Shown piece after piece: positions 7,367-15,409 of a stretch of DNA of 64,000 bases (positions are counted from its first letter, which is position 1; each line of letters opens with the position of its first letter). The notes below the pieces were generated by a model that was not told the origin of the DNA, did not search any database, and saw nothing but the letters and a program-made list of their open reading frames with translations. A program made the position numbers and the translations under genes. Source of the stretch: CAADGL01 sp964643885. Its GTDB lineage: Bacteria; Planctomycetota; Phycisphaerae; UBA1845; Fen-1342. The stretch spans positions 1 through 64,000 of the forward strand of contig CAZXUI010000014.1 of assembly GCA_964643885.1 (NCBI GenBank), read 5' to 3'.

Positions 7367-9660
7367 GGCTGGCTCCGCGCCACCGCGCCGCCGTCGGGGG
7401 CCGGCGGGGCGGGCGTCGCGAACAGGTCCGTCCCCAGCCGCTGCAAGTAGGCGATCAGCGCGATCACTTGCTTGTCCTCGTAGCCCGCTTCGCCGCCCTG
7501 CTCGACGATCTGCTTGCCGAGCTGCGCGGCCTGCGCGCGGGCCAACTCGGCCGCACGCCCCACCTCCTGCCCGTACGGAACGCCCAGCCGCACCATCGCC
7601 CGCACTTTGGCCTCGATCCCCTCGAAATCCAGCCGCCGCTCGAGCAGATGCGCGTAGGACGGCATGATCGTCTTGGGCTCCGTCTGCCGCGGGTCCTGGA
7701 AGTGCAGCACGTGCCAGTAGCTCGACTGCTTGCCGCCCTCGCGGGCCAGGTCCGGTCCGATCCGCCGGCTGCCCCACTGGAAGGGATGGTCGTAGATGAA
7801 CTCGCCCGGCTTGCTGTACTCGCCGTAGCGCTGCGTCTCGGCGATCAGCGGCCGGATCATCTGCGAGTGGCAGTTGTAGCATCCCTCGGCGATGTAGATG
7901 TCGCGCCCGGCCAGCTCCAGCGGCGTATACGGCCTGACCGCCGCGATCGTCGGCACGTTCGAGCGGATCAGAAACGTCGGCACGATCTCGAACAGCGAGG
8001 CGACCACGACTGCGATCGTCGTCCAGACCGTGAAGGTCAACGGCAGCCGCTCCCAGCGCCGGTGCCAGCCGAGCTGGCTGAAAATATCCAGCCGGTGCGC
8101 CAGCTTCACCACGTGGCCGCCGATGCGCGAGCGCCGCCGCGGCTCGTCGACATATTCGGCCGCCAGCGCCGGCGCCTCGTGCACGGGCTCGTCGTAGATC
8201 GCCGGCCGGGTCCGCCAGGTCATGAACATGTTCACGGCCAGCAGCACGACGCCGGCCAGATACATCGCCCCGCCCAGGGCCCGAATCCAGTACATCGGCA
8301 TCAGGGCGACGACGGACTCGATGAAGGTCCAGGTGAGGTTGCCGCTGGAATCGAACGCCCGCCACATCAGGCCTTCGGTCAGGCCGGCCACGTAAATCGC
8401 GATGATGTAGAGCAGGATGCCGATCGTACCCAGCCAGAAGTGGATGTTCGCGGCCTTCGGGCTCCAGAGCTTCGTCTGAAACAGTCGCGGCAGCAGCCAG
8501 TAGATCATGCCAAACGTCATGAAGCCGTTCCAGCCCAGGGCGCCGGCGTGCACGTGCGAGATGGTCCAGTTCGTGTAGTGGCTGAGCGCGTTGACGCTCT
8601 TGATGCTCAGCATCGGTCCCTCGAAGGTCGACATGCCGTAGAAGGTGATGCCGACGACGAAGAACTTGAGCACCGGATCGGTCGCCACGCGCTGCCACGC
8701 CCCGCGCAGCGTCAGCAGGCCGTTGATCATGCCCCCCCAGCTCGGCATCCACAGCATGAGGCTGAAGAGCATCCCCAGCGAGCTGGCCCATTCCGGCAGC
8801 GCCGTGTAGTGAAGGTGGTGCGGACCGGCCCAGATGTAGATGAACACCAGCGACCAGAAGTGTACGATGCTCAGCCGGTAGCTGAACACCGGCCGCTCGG
8901 CCGCCTTCGGCAGGAAATAGTACATCAGCCCCAGGAAGGGCGTCGTCAGAAAGAACGCGACCGCGTTGTGGCCGTACCACCACTGCATGAACGCGTCCTG
9001 CACGCCCGCGTAGACCGGGTAGCTCTTGAGCCAGCCGGCCGGCACCGACAGGCTGTTGAAGATGTGCAGGACGGCCACCGTCACGATCGTCGCGATGTAG
9101 AACCAGATCGCGACGTACAGGTGCCGCTCGCGCCGCACGGCCAGTGTGCCGAAGAAGTTCACCGCGAAGATCACCCACACCAGCGCGATCGCGACATCGA
9201 TCGGCCACTCCAGCTCGGCGTATTCCTTGGCCTGCGTAAAGCCCAGCGGCAGCGTCACGGCGGCCGCGACGATGATCGCCTGCCAGCCCCAGAAGTGCGC
9301 CCAGCTCATCCAGTCGCTGAAGATGCGCGTCTTGCACAACCGCTGCGTCGAGTAGTAGATCGCGGTGAAGAACGCATTGCCCGCGAAGGCGAAGATGGCC
9401 GCGTTCGTGTGCAGCGGCCGCAGCCGGCCGAAGCCCAGCTCGGCGATCCCCAGCCCGAGCTGCGGGATCACCAGCTCCAGTGCGACGAACAGCCCGGCCA
9501 GCATCGCCACCAGTCCCCAAACGAGCGTCGCCAGCATGAACGCACGGCTGATGGCCTCGTTATAGACGTACTGTTGGAGTCGCTCGGCCGTCGGGCGAGC
9601 CTCCGCCCGGGGCGGGGATTCAGCCGTCGGTTGCGATTCGACGCGCGTTGCGATGGACAT
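7363..9660 (-). CDS. ccoNO: Fused cbb3 oxidase subunits I and II (CcoN-CcoO)
   Basis: A 765-residue catalytic protein reducing O2 to water. Residues 1 to about 490 are CcoN: many membrane helices with conserved histidines, including RPLHTNAAIFAF (low-spin haem ligand region), WAGPHHLHYTALPEW (CuB ligands) and ISHVHAGALGWNG (haem b/b3 ligands). After a linker, a single helix (about 535-560) leads into the CcoO cytochrome c domain with EGCYNCHSQMIRP and MPSY. CcoN and CcoO are separate genes in proteobacteria; the fusion is known in Bacteroidetes and planctomycetes. The ATG at 9660 is preceded in frame by a TTG at 9663. It is the first gene of the operon, with a candidate promoter at 9788-9816. 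Confidence 0.96.
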   Translation of the reverse strand: MSIATRVESQPTAESPPRAEARPTAERLQQYVYNEAISRAFMLATLVWGLVAMLAGLFVALELVIPQLGLGIAELGFGRLRPLHTNAAIFAFAGNAFFTAIYYSTQRLCKTRIFSDWMSWAHFWGWQAIIVAAAVTLPLGFTQAKEYAELEWPIDVAIALVWVIFAVNFFGTLAVRRERHLYVAIWFYIATIVTVAVLHIFNSLSVPAGWLKSYPVYAGVQDAFMQWWYGHNAVAFFLTTPFLGLMYYFLPKAAERPVFSYRLSIVHFWSLVFIYIWAGPHHLHYTALPEWASSLGMLFSLMLWMPSWGGMINGLLTLRGAWQRVATDPVLKFFVVGITFYGMSTFEGPMLSIKSVNALSHYTNWTISHVHAGALGWNGFMTFGMIYWLLPRLFQTKLWSPKAANIHFWLGTIGILLYIIAIYVAGLTEGLMWRAFDSSGNLTWTFIESVVALMPMYWIRALGGAMYLAGVVLLAVNMFMTWRTRPAIYDEPVHEAPALAAEYVDEPRRRSRIGGHVVKLAHRLDIFSQLGWHRRWERLPLTFTVWTTIAVVVASLFEIVPTFLIRSNVPTIAAVRPYTPLELAGRDIYIAEGCYNCHSQMIRPLIAETQRYGEYSKPGEFIYDHPFQWGSRRIGPDLAREGGKQSSYWHVLHFQDPRQTEPKTIMPSYAHLLERRLDFEGIEAKVRAMVRLGVPYGQEVGRAAELARAQAAQLGKQIVEQGGEAGYEDKQVIALIAYLQRLGTDLFATPAPPAPDGGAVARSQP

Positions 9661-9787
9661 CAAAGGAGCCCTTCCACTGCCTTTCCGGCCGTGCCGTGTT
9701 TCGGCCGGGAAGACCCTTGCTGACGTTCGTCCGGCCCGTCGGACGTCACCAGATAAGCTGACCCGCTACTCATGAAGTCATTTCGAC

Positions 9788-9816
9788 ATTATGTAGATTC
9801 GGAATGAGCGCGTCAA
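9788..9816 (-). promoter_or_regulatory. Candidate promoter of the cco operon
   Basis: On the minus strand TTGACG (9816-9811), a 17-base spacer and CATAAT (9793-9788) form a sigma70-like promoter about 125 bp ahead of ccoNO, giving a leader of roughly 120 bases. It is a pattern match only. Confidence 0.45.
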
Positions 9817-9919
9817 GCCGAACTGGCGGGCCAAGGCGGTGGGACGGTATCTTTCGGGACGTCGCTTGGCCTGGAGCCGGCCGCTTCGCCCTGTTCTTAA
9901 TATCCATAACATCTTTTTA

Positions 9920-9932
9920 GTAAAGATTTTAC
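9920..9932. promoter_or_regulatory. Candidate operator in the divergent cco/rrf2 region
   Basis: GTAAAGATTTTAC is a perfect inverted repeat (5 bp arms, 3 bp centre) in an AT-rich patch of an otherwise GC-rich intergenic region. It sits between the divergent Rrf2 gene and ccoNO. Short AT-rich dyads are typical operators for Rrf2 regulators, so this is the best visible candidate. Confidence 0.35.
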
Positions 9933-10013
9933 GGAGATTCCAACCGCCCGATTCGGCCCGCTGGCAGTCATACCGAGACCCCGTTCGCTCACCCGAACCG
10001 CTCGGAATTGATG

Positions 10014-10042
10014 TTGACTAGCTGACCTTGTGGTAATAAATT
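10014..10042 (+). promoter_or_regulatory. Candidate promoter of the Rrf2 gene
   Basis: TTGACT (10014-10019), 17 bases, then TAAATT (10037-10042), placed about 26 bp before the ATG. It implies a leader of about 20 bases. The same AT-rich patch also contains TAATAA. Confidence 0.4.
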
Positions 10043-10067
10043 AGCGCTGGGTTATCAGGATAGGACC

Positions 10068-10526
10068 ATGCTCAGCCAGGCCGTGGGATATGCCGCTACC
10101 GCACTCGGACGCATCGCCGCGGCCGGCGGGGCGCCGGTCCTGATCAAGGACGTGGCCGAGGATTGCGAGATTCCCCAGGCCTACCTCGCGAAGATCATTC
10201 ACACGCTGGCCCGCAAGGGTATCGTGCTGACGCAGCGCGGCGTGGGCGGCGGCGTCACGCTCGCCCTGGCTCCCGCCGAGCTGACGCTCTACGACCTTTG
10301 CGTGGCCCTTGACGACCCGATCGTGCAGAAGCGCTGCATGCTCGGCATCGCGCCTTGTTCCGACGAGCGCGCCTGCCCCGCCCACCGCTTCTGGACCGCC
10401 CACCGGCAGAAGCAGATCGAGTTCCTCGAGTCCACGACGGTGGCCGACGTGGCCGCCTTCGAGACCCGCCGCCGCTGGCGACATCTCAGCGACGACGCCC
10501 ACGCACCCGAAGCCGCCGCAGACTGA
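10068..10526 (+). CDS. Rrf2-family Fe-S transcriptional regulator divergent from cco operon
   Basis: A 152-residue Rrf2 regulator. The N-terminal winged helix (about residues 1-75) has the family pattern SQAVGYAATAL and the wing RGVGGGVTLA. A three-cysteine cluster (KRCMLGIAPCSDERACPAH, about residues 90-108) has the order expected of Fe-S-binding members such as NsrR and RsrR. It is transcribed away from the cbb3 operon across a shared 407-bp region, which suggests it senses oxygen, nitric oxide or redox state through its cluster and controls both units. It is distinct from the isc-linked Rrf2 protein at 44583-45080. The ligand and target are inferred from context. Confidence 0.85.
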   Translation: MLSQAVGYAATALGRIAAAGGAPVLIKDVAEDCEIPQAYLAKIIHTLARKGIVLTQRGVGGGVTLALAPAELTLYDLCVALDDPIVQKRCMLGIAPCSDERACPAHRFWTAHRQKQIEFLESTTVADVAAFETRRRWRHLSDDAHAPEAAAD

Positions 10527-10541
10527 CCGCGGCCCCGCCGG

Positions 10542-13076
10542 CTACTCCAGCTCGAACCGCCTCACGATCAGCCAAAACGCCTGGTCCGCCACGGCCCGCA
10601 GGCGCACGGCAGACACCGGCCGGCCGGCCAGAGCCACACTCACCGCTCCGTGCTCGAACCGCCCGACGGCCTCGAACCGCTCACCGTCCTCCGAGATTTC
10701 CAGCACGCCGCGGTGCAGGATGTGATACGGCTGCCTCGCGGTGCCCGTTTCCACCCGAACATGCCGCAGCCTGACCGGCCGCTCGAATCGCAGCCCGAGC
10801 TCGTCGCCGGTCCGCAGCTCGCGCCGGCTCCAGAAATACTCGTCCGGACTCGGGTCGAACGCCCGCTTGGCGTAGTGGTCCTTGTTGACGGGCAGCGAGG
10901 TCACGATGCCGGCCGCCCAGGGCAGCACGACATAGCGAGCCTCTGCGAGCGGCCCGGGGGGAGCGTCCTCGAACAACGCCCGGGCGCGAATCGTCGTCGT
11001 CTGCTCGATCCGCAGCGGGCGGTCGAGCCGCGGAGAATGCGCCCCCGGCTCGCTTCCATCGGAGGTATAGCGCACGACCGCGCCGCGCCGCAGTGGCTGG
11101 GCGCGAACCTCGCCGCCGGCGGGCAGCAGCTCCACGTCCGACGGCTCCAGCAGCACGCCGCCGGCCAGACGAACCAGCGAATCGGTCAGCCCGTCGAACC
11201 GCCGCAGCACGCGCTCAAGCGACGACTCGCGGCTCTCTCGCCGCCACAGCCGCTCGTACTCCGCCCGCAGCGCACGCGCCTCGTCGACAAGCGCAGTAAC
11301 AGACCGTTGTACGGCCACTTCCTCCAGCTTTCCCCGCGCGGCCCACCGCAAGGCCCGGATCGCCCGCACGCGCCCGGCCAGCAGTCGCAACCGCCGCGCG
11401 GCGAAGGTGGCCGCGTCGAGCACGTCCGCATTCGCAGCCGCCGTCTCGCGCGCCGCGCGCAGCTCCTCGATCGCCTCCGAGCACAATTCGTCGAGCTCGC
11501 GCGCAGCCCGGTCCGCCCCCTCCCGCGCCGCCACGTCATACGCATCCCGCCAGATCCACTGCGTCTGCAACCCCGCCGCAAGCTCGTTCTCACCGGCCGT
11601 GCTCAGGCGCAACATCGCGCCGGCCACGCCCTTCCCCTCACTACCGAAGAACTGCCGCTCGAAACCCGCCAGCCACTGGCCGACCGCGGCCGACTGCAAG
11701 CCCGTCTCCAGCCGCGCGGCCGCATCCTGCGGATTCCACGCGGCCGCCGCACCCCACGCCAGCGGCAGCCAGTTGTATGCAAACAGGTTCTCGCCGTCGT
11801 CATCCCAGGTCGTGTTCAGCATGCCGATCGCCCCGTGCCGCTCGCCGTCGCGCACGAAGCGGGCGATGTTCACCAGCGCCGCCGGCAGGTCCGGCCACAA
11901 CCGCTTCCAGCACTGCACCCCCGGGCAGACGATCACGGGCAGGCCCAGCTCCGCAAACGGCCGCACCCGCTGCTCGAAACTGTCGGCCGGCTCGTAGCCC
12001 CACGAGAGCACGATCAGGCCGCGCGGCAGCTTCGGCACGATCTCGCGATGATGCAGCGCGATATCGCCCCACATCAGCGGCGTCTTGCCGTGCGCCCGCA
12101 GCAGCTCCGCGACGCGGGCGATGTGCCGCGCGTAGACCTCGCCGATCCCCTCCCGCTCGACCAGCTCGCGGCTCGCGCCGCCGCCGAGGCCCTCGGTCTC
12201 GTCGCAGTTGATCACGAAGAGCGGGCTGGCGTACGCCGGCGCGATCTCGGCGAAGGCGTCCGCCAGAAACGCATAGCTCTCTTCGACGGCCGGGCTGAGC
12301 ACGCGGCCGGCCTCGCCGAGGTGCTCATAGCCGGGCGTCGACAGGATGTGCTGGAAATGCCCGAACGACTGGAAATTCCCCGCGATCTCGACCTGGTAGT
12401 CGCGGGCGTAGGCGACCAGCTCGCGCACCTCACCGGCCGTCAGGCCGTCCGCCGGGGCGAGCCGCGGATGCCGATCCAGGCGAAAGACGTGCTCCGTATA
12501 GAGCGTCAGCAGGTTGAGCTTGAACGCCGCCAGCGCCCGCACCTGCCGCTTGAGATGATCGAGCGTCGGAATCGGCCCGCGGCTGATGTCGTCCTGCCAG
12601 CCGCGATATCGCAGCGCCGGCCAATCGACGATCCGCCGGCACGCGACCGGCCCGCCCGCCGCCGCGCGCACGAGCTGCACGAGCGTCTGCACACCGTAGA
12701 ATAGCCCCGCGTTCGTCGCCGCCGCGATCGCAACGCCGCGCGGCGAAACGACGAGGGAATACCCTTCCTCCCACCCCGCGGCCGGCAATTCTTCCAGGGC
12801 CGCGACCGCCTCGCGCTCCATCGGAGCGCGCGGGCGTCCCGCCCGCTCTTCTCCGACCGCGGAATCGCCGCCCGCGCGAACGAGGACGATGTCCGCCTCG
12901 CCGCCCGCCTCGGCGACGCGCCCCGCGCGGCCCCCCGCCTCGCGCAACTGCTCGCACAGGTGTCGGATCAGGAATGCGTCGTATTCATCCGGGCCGGCGA
13001 CCGCGATACGCAGGTCCGCCGGCAGCGCCCACGCCCCCGCCCGCTCCTCGAGCAACCTCGGCGCCGGAATCAGCAT
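10542..13076 (-). CDS. Glycoside hydrolase family 20 beta-N-acetylhexosaminidase-like protein
   Basis: An 844-residue enzyme likely releasing terminal GlcNAc or GalNAc from glycans. In order: a GH20b-like N-terminal domain (1-135), the TIM barrel (about 140-440) starting at ALRYRGWQDDISRGPIPT, with the catalytic Asp-Glu pair in FVINCDETEGLG (about residues 263-274) and MWGD further on, then a helical region, a chitobiase C-terminal-like domain near 650-710 (VRYTSDGSEPGAHSP) and a discoidin-like end. No signal peptide is visible, so it may be cytoplasmic or exported another way. The start has GGAGG five bases upstream. It follows the DUF2231/LRR gene after 30 bp and probably shares its transcript. 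Confidence 0.85.
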   Translation of the reverse strand: MLIPAPRLLEERAGAWALPADLRIAVAGPDEYDAFLIRHLCEQLREAGGRAGRVAEAGGEADIVLVRAGGDSAVGEERAGRPRAPMEREAVAALEELPAAGWEEGYSLVVSPRGVAIAAATNAGLFYGVQTLVQLVRAAAGGPVACRRIVDWPALRYRGWQDDISRGPIPTLDHLKRQVRALAAFKLNLLTLYTEHVFRLDRHPRLAPADGLTAGEVRELVAYARDYQVEIAGNFQSFGHFQHILSTPGYEHLGEAGRVLSPAVEESYAFLADAFAEIAPAYASPLFVINCDETEGLGGGASRELVEREGIGEVYARHIARVAELLRAHGKTPLMWGDIALHHREIVPKLPRGLIVLSWGYEPADSFEQRVRPFAELGLPVIVCPGVQCWKRLWPDLPAALVNIARFVRDGERHGAIGMLNTTWDDDGENLFAYNWLPLAWGAAAAWNPQDAAARLETGLQSAAVGQWLAGFERQFFGSEGKGVAGAMLRLSTAGENELAAGLQTQWIWRDAYDVAAREGADRAARELDELCSEAIEELRAARETAAANADVLDAATFAARRLRLLAGRVRAIRALRWAARGKLEEVAVQRSVTALVDEARALRAEYERLWRRESRESSLERVLRRFDGLTDSLVRLAGGVLLEPSDVELLPAGGEVRAQPLRRGAVVRYTSDGSEPGAHSPRLDRPLRIEQTTTIRARALFEDAPPGPLAEARYVVLPWAAGIVTSLPVNKDHYAKRAFDPSPDEYFWSRRELRTGDELGLRFERPVRLRHVRVETGTARQPYHILHRGVLEISEDGERFEAVGRFEHGAVSVALAGRPVSAVRLRAVADQAFWLIVRRFELE

Positions 13077-13106
13077 CCATGCCTCCGCAACCGCTCGCCC
13101 CGCCCG

Positions 13107-14987
13107 CTAGCCCGCCAGGCACTTCTCGCACACCTTCCCCGCCGCGGCCGCCTCGACGCAGCAGGGATGATCGCACGTCCGCCCGGCCGCCTGCGCCTCC
13201 GCACAACACTTGGGCTTGGCCGGCGCGTCCGCCGCAACCGCGGGCGCCTCGGCCGGCAGCGGCGATCCCAGGTTGATCTCGATCTCCGGCCGCGCGGCCG
13301 CCACGCGCTGCGCACCGGCCGGCGTGACAGCCGTTTGCCACAGGAAGACCTTGCGCAGCTTCGGCAGGCCGGCCAGCACGCCGACCCCCGCGTCGCTGAC
13401 CCGCGTCGCATACAGATTGAGCGACTCCAGCTCGGCCAGACCCGTCAGGTGCCGCAGGCCCGCATCGCTCACCGCCGTCCGCGCCAGGCCCAGCCGCGCG
13501 ACGCGTGGAAAACGCGTCAACCCGCGCAGACCCTCATCCGTCACGCTCGTTCCGCCCAGCTCGAGCCACGCCAGCACCGGCTCCAGCCCGACTAGCAGTT
13601 CTAGCTCAGAATCGCCCGCATACGTACCCAGAACGGCCAGGTTCACAGCCACCTGCTCGCTGTCGGCCGCGATCCGCGCGGCGTGCCCGCCCCGTGCCCG
13701 GATCGCCGCCATCGCTGCATCCCGCACCGCCCGCTGCTCGTCACTCAGCACGATCACGGCCGCCGCCGGCCGCTCGATGCGCCCCTGCTCGCCCGCCCTG
13801 TCGGCCGCCTCAGCGCCCGCGCCGCCCTCCGATCGTTGCTCCGCGCGGCCGCCACCGCCTGCCCGCCCGCCCTCGGGCTGCGCCGAGTCCGCCCCGCGCT
13901 CCGCCTCCGCGCCGCCGAGTTGCAGAATCCACCGCCGCAGCAGCTCGATCTGCTCGGGCGAGAGCGGCTCGCCTTCCTGCGGCATAATGTCGATGTCATC
14001 CGGCGGCAGCGATACGCGGATGATCAGCTCGCTCGCCTCCGGATCGCCCGGGATGATCACCTCGTCCTTGGCCAGCGCATTCTCGAGCGAATCCAGCCGC
14101 AGCCGCGCCGACTGCTCCTCCGCTCCGTGGCATTCGACGCACCGCGCCAGGAAGATCGGCAGAATCTCCTGCTCGAAATCGATCGCCCCCGACGCCGCGG
14201 AGCCTTCGGCGGACTCCGGCGCAGTCGCCGCCCCGCCGATTTCGGCCGGGCTCGACTGCGGCCGCGTCGCCGGCCCCGGCAACGTCGTCACCGGCCGCGG
14301 CCGGCGCGACTCGAAGACCGCCGTGTAATAGCCCGACCCGTAGACGAGCGTGCCGCCCAGGTGGCCGACGAACCCCACCAGCCCGGCCACGACCAGAAGG
14401 CCCGCCCGGTATGTCATCCGCGGCCAGCGCCAGCCCAAGCGCGAGACCTGTCCCGCGCCGGCCGCGACGCACGCCAGTGCCGTGACGGTGATGCCCAGCC
14501 AGCGGTGCCAGAAGATGGTCGGCGCGTCGCTGCTCGCGTGTGATTCCAGCTCGGCGTTGAGCCACCCGAACCACGACGCGACGACGGCCGCGGCCGCGCC
14601 CAGCGTCAGACACGCCAGCGCCGCAGGCGAGATCGCCGCTCGGGCCGCCGCCGAGTCGCGCCCGGCCGAGTCGCTCCCGGCCGCGCCGCGCGTCGCGTAC
14701 GTGCCGGTCTCCGCGCTACGCGTTTCACCGTCGCCCGACCCGTGCGACACCGCGCGCTCAGCGGCGGCAGGCGCCGGCGCGCCGCGCCGCCCGCGCACCA
14801 TGGCCGCCAGCTCGAACAGCGCCGCCGTCATCAGCAGCGCGATCGGAAAGTGAATCACGACGGGATGCAGCCGTCCCAGCAGCCGCCACCAGGGCGAGAC
14901 CTCCTCGCCCGCAGCGCCCAGGACCATCGCCCCGAGCAGCACCCAGCCCGCCGCCGCCAGACCCGCCGCCAACCGTTCCACTCGCAT
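13107..14987 (-). CDS. DUF2231-cytochrome c-leucine-rich repeat membrane protein
   Basis: A 626-residue multidomain protein typical of planctomycetes. Residues about 5-200 are a DUF2231-like membrane domain (RLHPVVIHFPIALLM and three or four further helices). A planctomycete cytochrome c domain follows (FLARCVECHGAEEQSARLRL; PQEGEPLSPEQIELLRRWI). After an Ala/Gly/Glu-rich linker come several leucine-rich repeats of the VTDEGLRGLTRFPRV and VSDAGLRHLTGLAEL type. The end is a cysteine-rich tail with CC, C, CC and CxxC. Such proteins probably carry electrons or bind partners at the cell envelope; no enzymatic role is known. The ATG at 14987 is used because the upstream frame runs into the 15021-15140 repeats. 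Confidence 0.8.
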   Translation of the reverse strand: MRVERLAAGLAAAGWVLLGAMVLGAAGEEVSPWWRLLGRLHPVVIHFPIALLMTAALFELAAMVRGRRGAPAPAAAERAVSHGSGDGETRSAETGTYATRGAAGSDSAGRDSAAARAAISPAALACLTLGAAAAVVASWFGWLNAELESHASSDAPTIFWHRWLGITVTALACVAAGAGQVSRLGWRWPRMTYRAGLLVVAGLVGFVGHLGGTLVYGSGYYTAVFESRRPRPVTTLPGPATRPQSSPAEIGGAATAPESAEGSAASGAIDFEQEILPIFLARCVECHGAEEQSARLRLDSLENALAKDEVIIPGDPEASELIIRVSLPPDDIDIMPQEGEPLSPEQIELLRRWILQLGGAEAERGADSAQPEGGRAGGGGRAEQRSEGGAGAEAADRAGEQGRIERPAAAVIVLSDEQRAVRDAAMAAIRARGGHAARIAADSEQVAVNLAVLGTYAGDSELELLVGLEPVLAWLELGGTSVTDEGLRGLTRFPRVARLGLARTAVSDAGLRHLTGLAELESLNLYATRVSDAGVGVLAGLPKLRKVFLWQTAVTPAGAQRVAAARPEIEINLGSPLPAEAPAVAADAPAKPKCCAEAQAAGRTCDHPCCVEAAAAGKVCEKCLAG

Positions 14988-15020
14988 CGAATCCGCCTGA
15001 ACCGATCCGCCACCTCGCCG

Positions 15021-15140
15021 CGTGCTGCGGGCGTCTCGCCCGCCACTTCCGGGTGGTACGGGCATCTCGCCCGTCTTCTCTGGGTGGTACGGGCGTCTCG
15101 CCCGTCACTTCCGGGTGGTACGGGCGTCTCGCCCGTACCG
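15021..15140. repeat. Four tandem copies of the TACGGGCGTCTCGCCCGT repeat
   Basis: Four copies of a roughly 30-bp unit centred on the palindrome ACGGGC-GTCTC-GCCCGT lie head to tail, with small variations. Further copies are at 20779-20805 and, inside the dnaE2 reading frame, at 36884-36928. Each copy can form a short hairpin. Confidence 0.8.
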
Positions 15141-15168
15141 TTCCCATTGAGCCGCGACCAAGTATGAT

Positions 15169-15372
15169 CCGAGCCCCGACCGCTCGTCCCGGACACCATG
15201 TGCCCGAGGTATCGGAGCGGCCTGGGGCCATAATCCCCTCCCGCGCCCACGCGCGAAATCACGACCACCTATTTCCAGCCCACACGCTCTCTCCGGCTGC
15301 CTGCCCCCGATGATATCCCCCAATACGAACCCAAACCCACTCCGCCCGCTCGCTCTCACGCTCGCGGCTCTG
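15169..15372. repeat. MITE-like element, decayed copy 3
   Basis: The right end (15344-15370) matches the 25-27 bp inverted end of copies 1 and 2 apart from a 2-base insertion. The left end is recognisable only as CCGAGCCCCGACCGCTCG at 15169. The internal sequence CCCGCGCCCACGCGC is shared with copy 1. The element appears degenerate. Confidence 0.55.
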
Positions 15373-15409
15373 ATCCTCGGCGAGACGCGGAAGCCATCGG
15401 CGCATGCTC

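Larger units (their letters stand above)
14988..15409. other. Intergenic region made of two repeat families
   Basis: This 422-bp gap holds the GGTACGGGCGTCTCGCCC-type tandem (15021-15140) and a decayed relative of the 171-bp element (15169-15372). I see no gene, and no clear promoter for the minus-strand gene at 13107-14987. Confidence 0.6.

Noticed and set aside
7468..9723. Long plus-strand open frame opposite ccoNO (and similar ones opposite dnaE2, aro and PSD1)
   Set aside because: These mirror the codon structure of the true genes in GC-rich DNA, have Arg/His/Pro-rich translations and no family motifs.
15053..15313. Short plus-strand protein in the gap after the DUF2231 gene
   Set aside because: It is a translation of the tandem GGTACGGGCGTCTCGCCC repeat and of the decayed 171-bp element.
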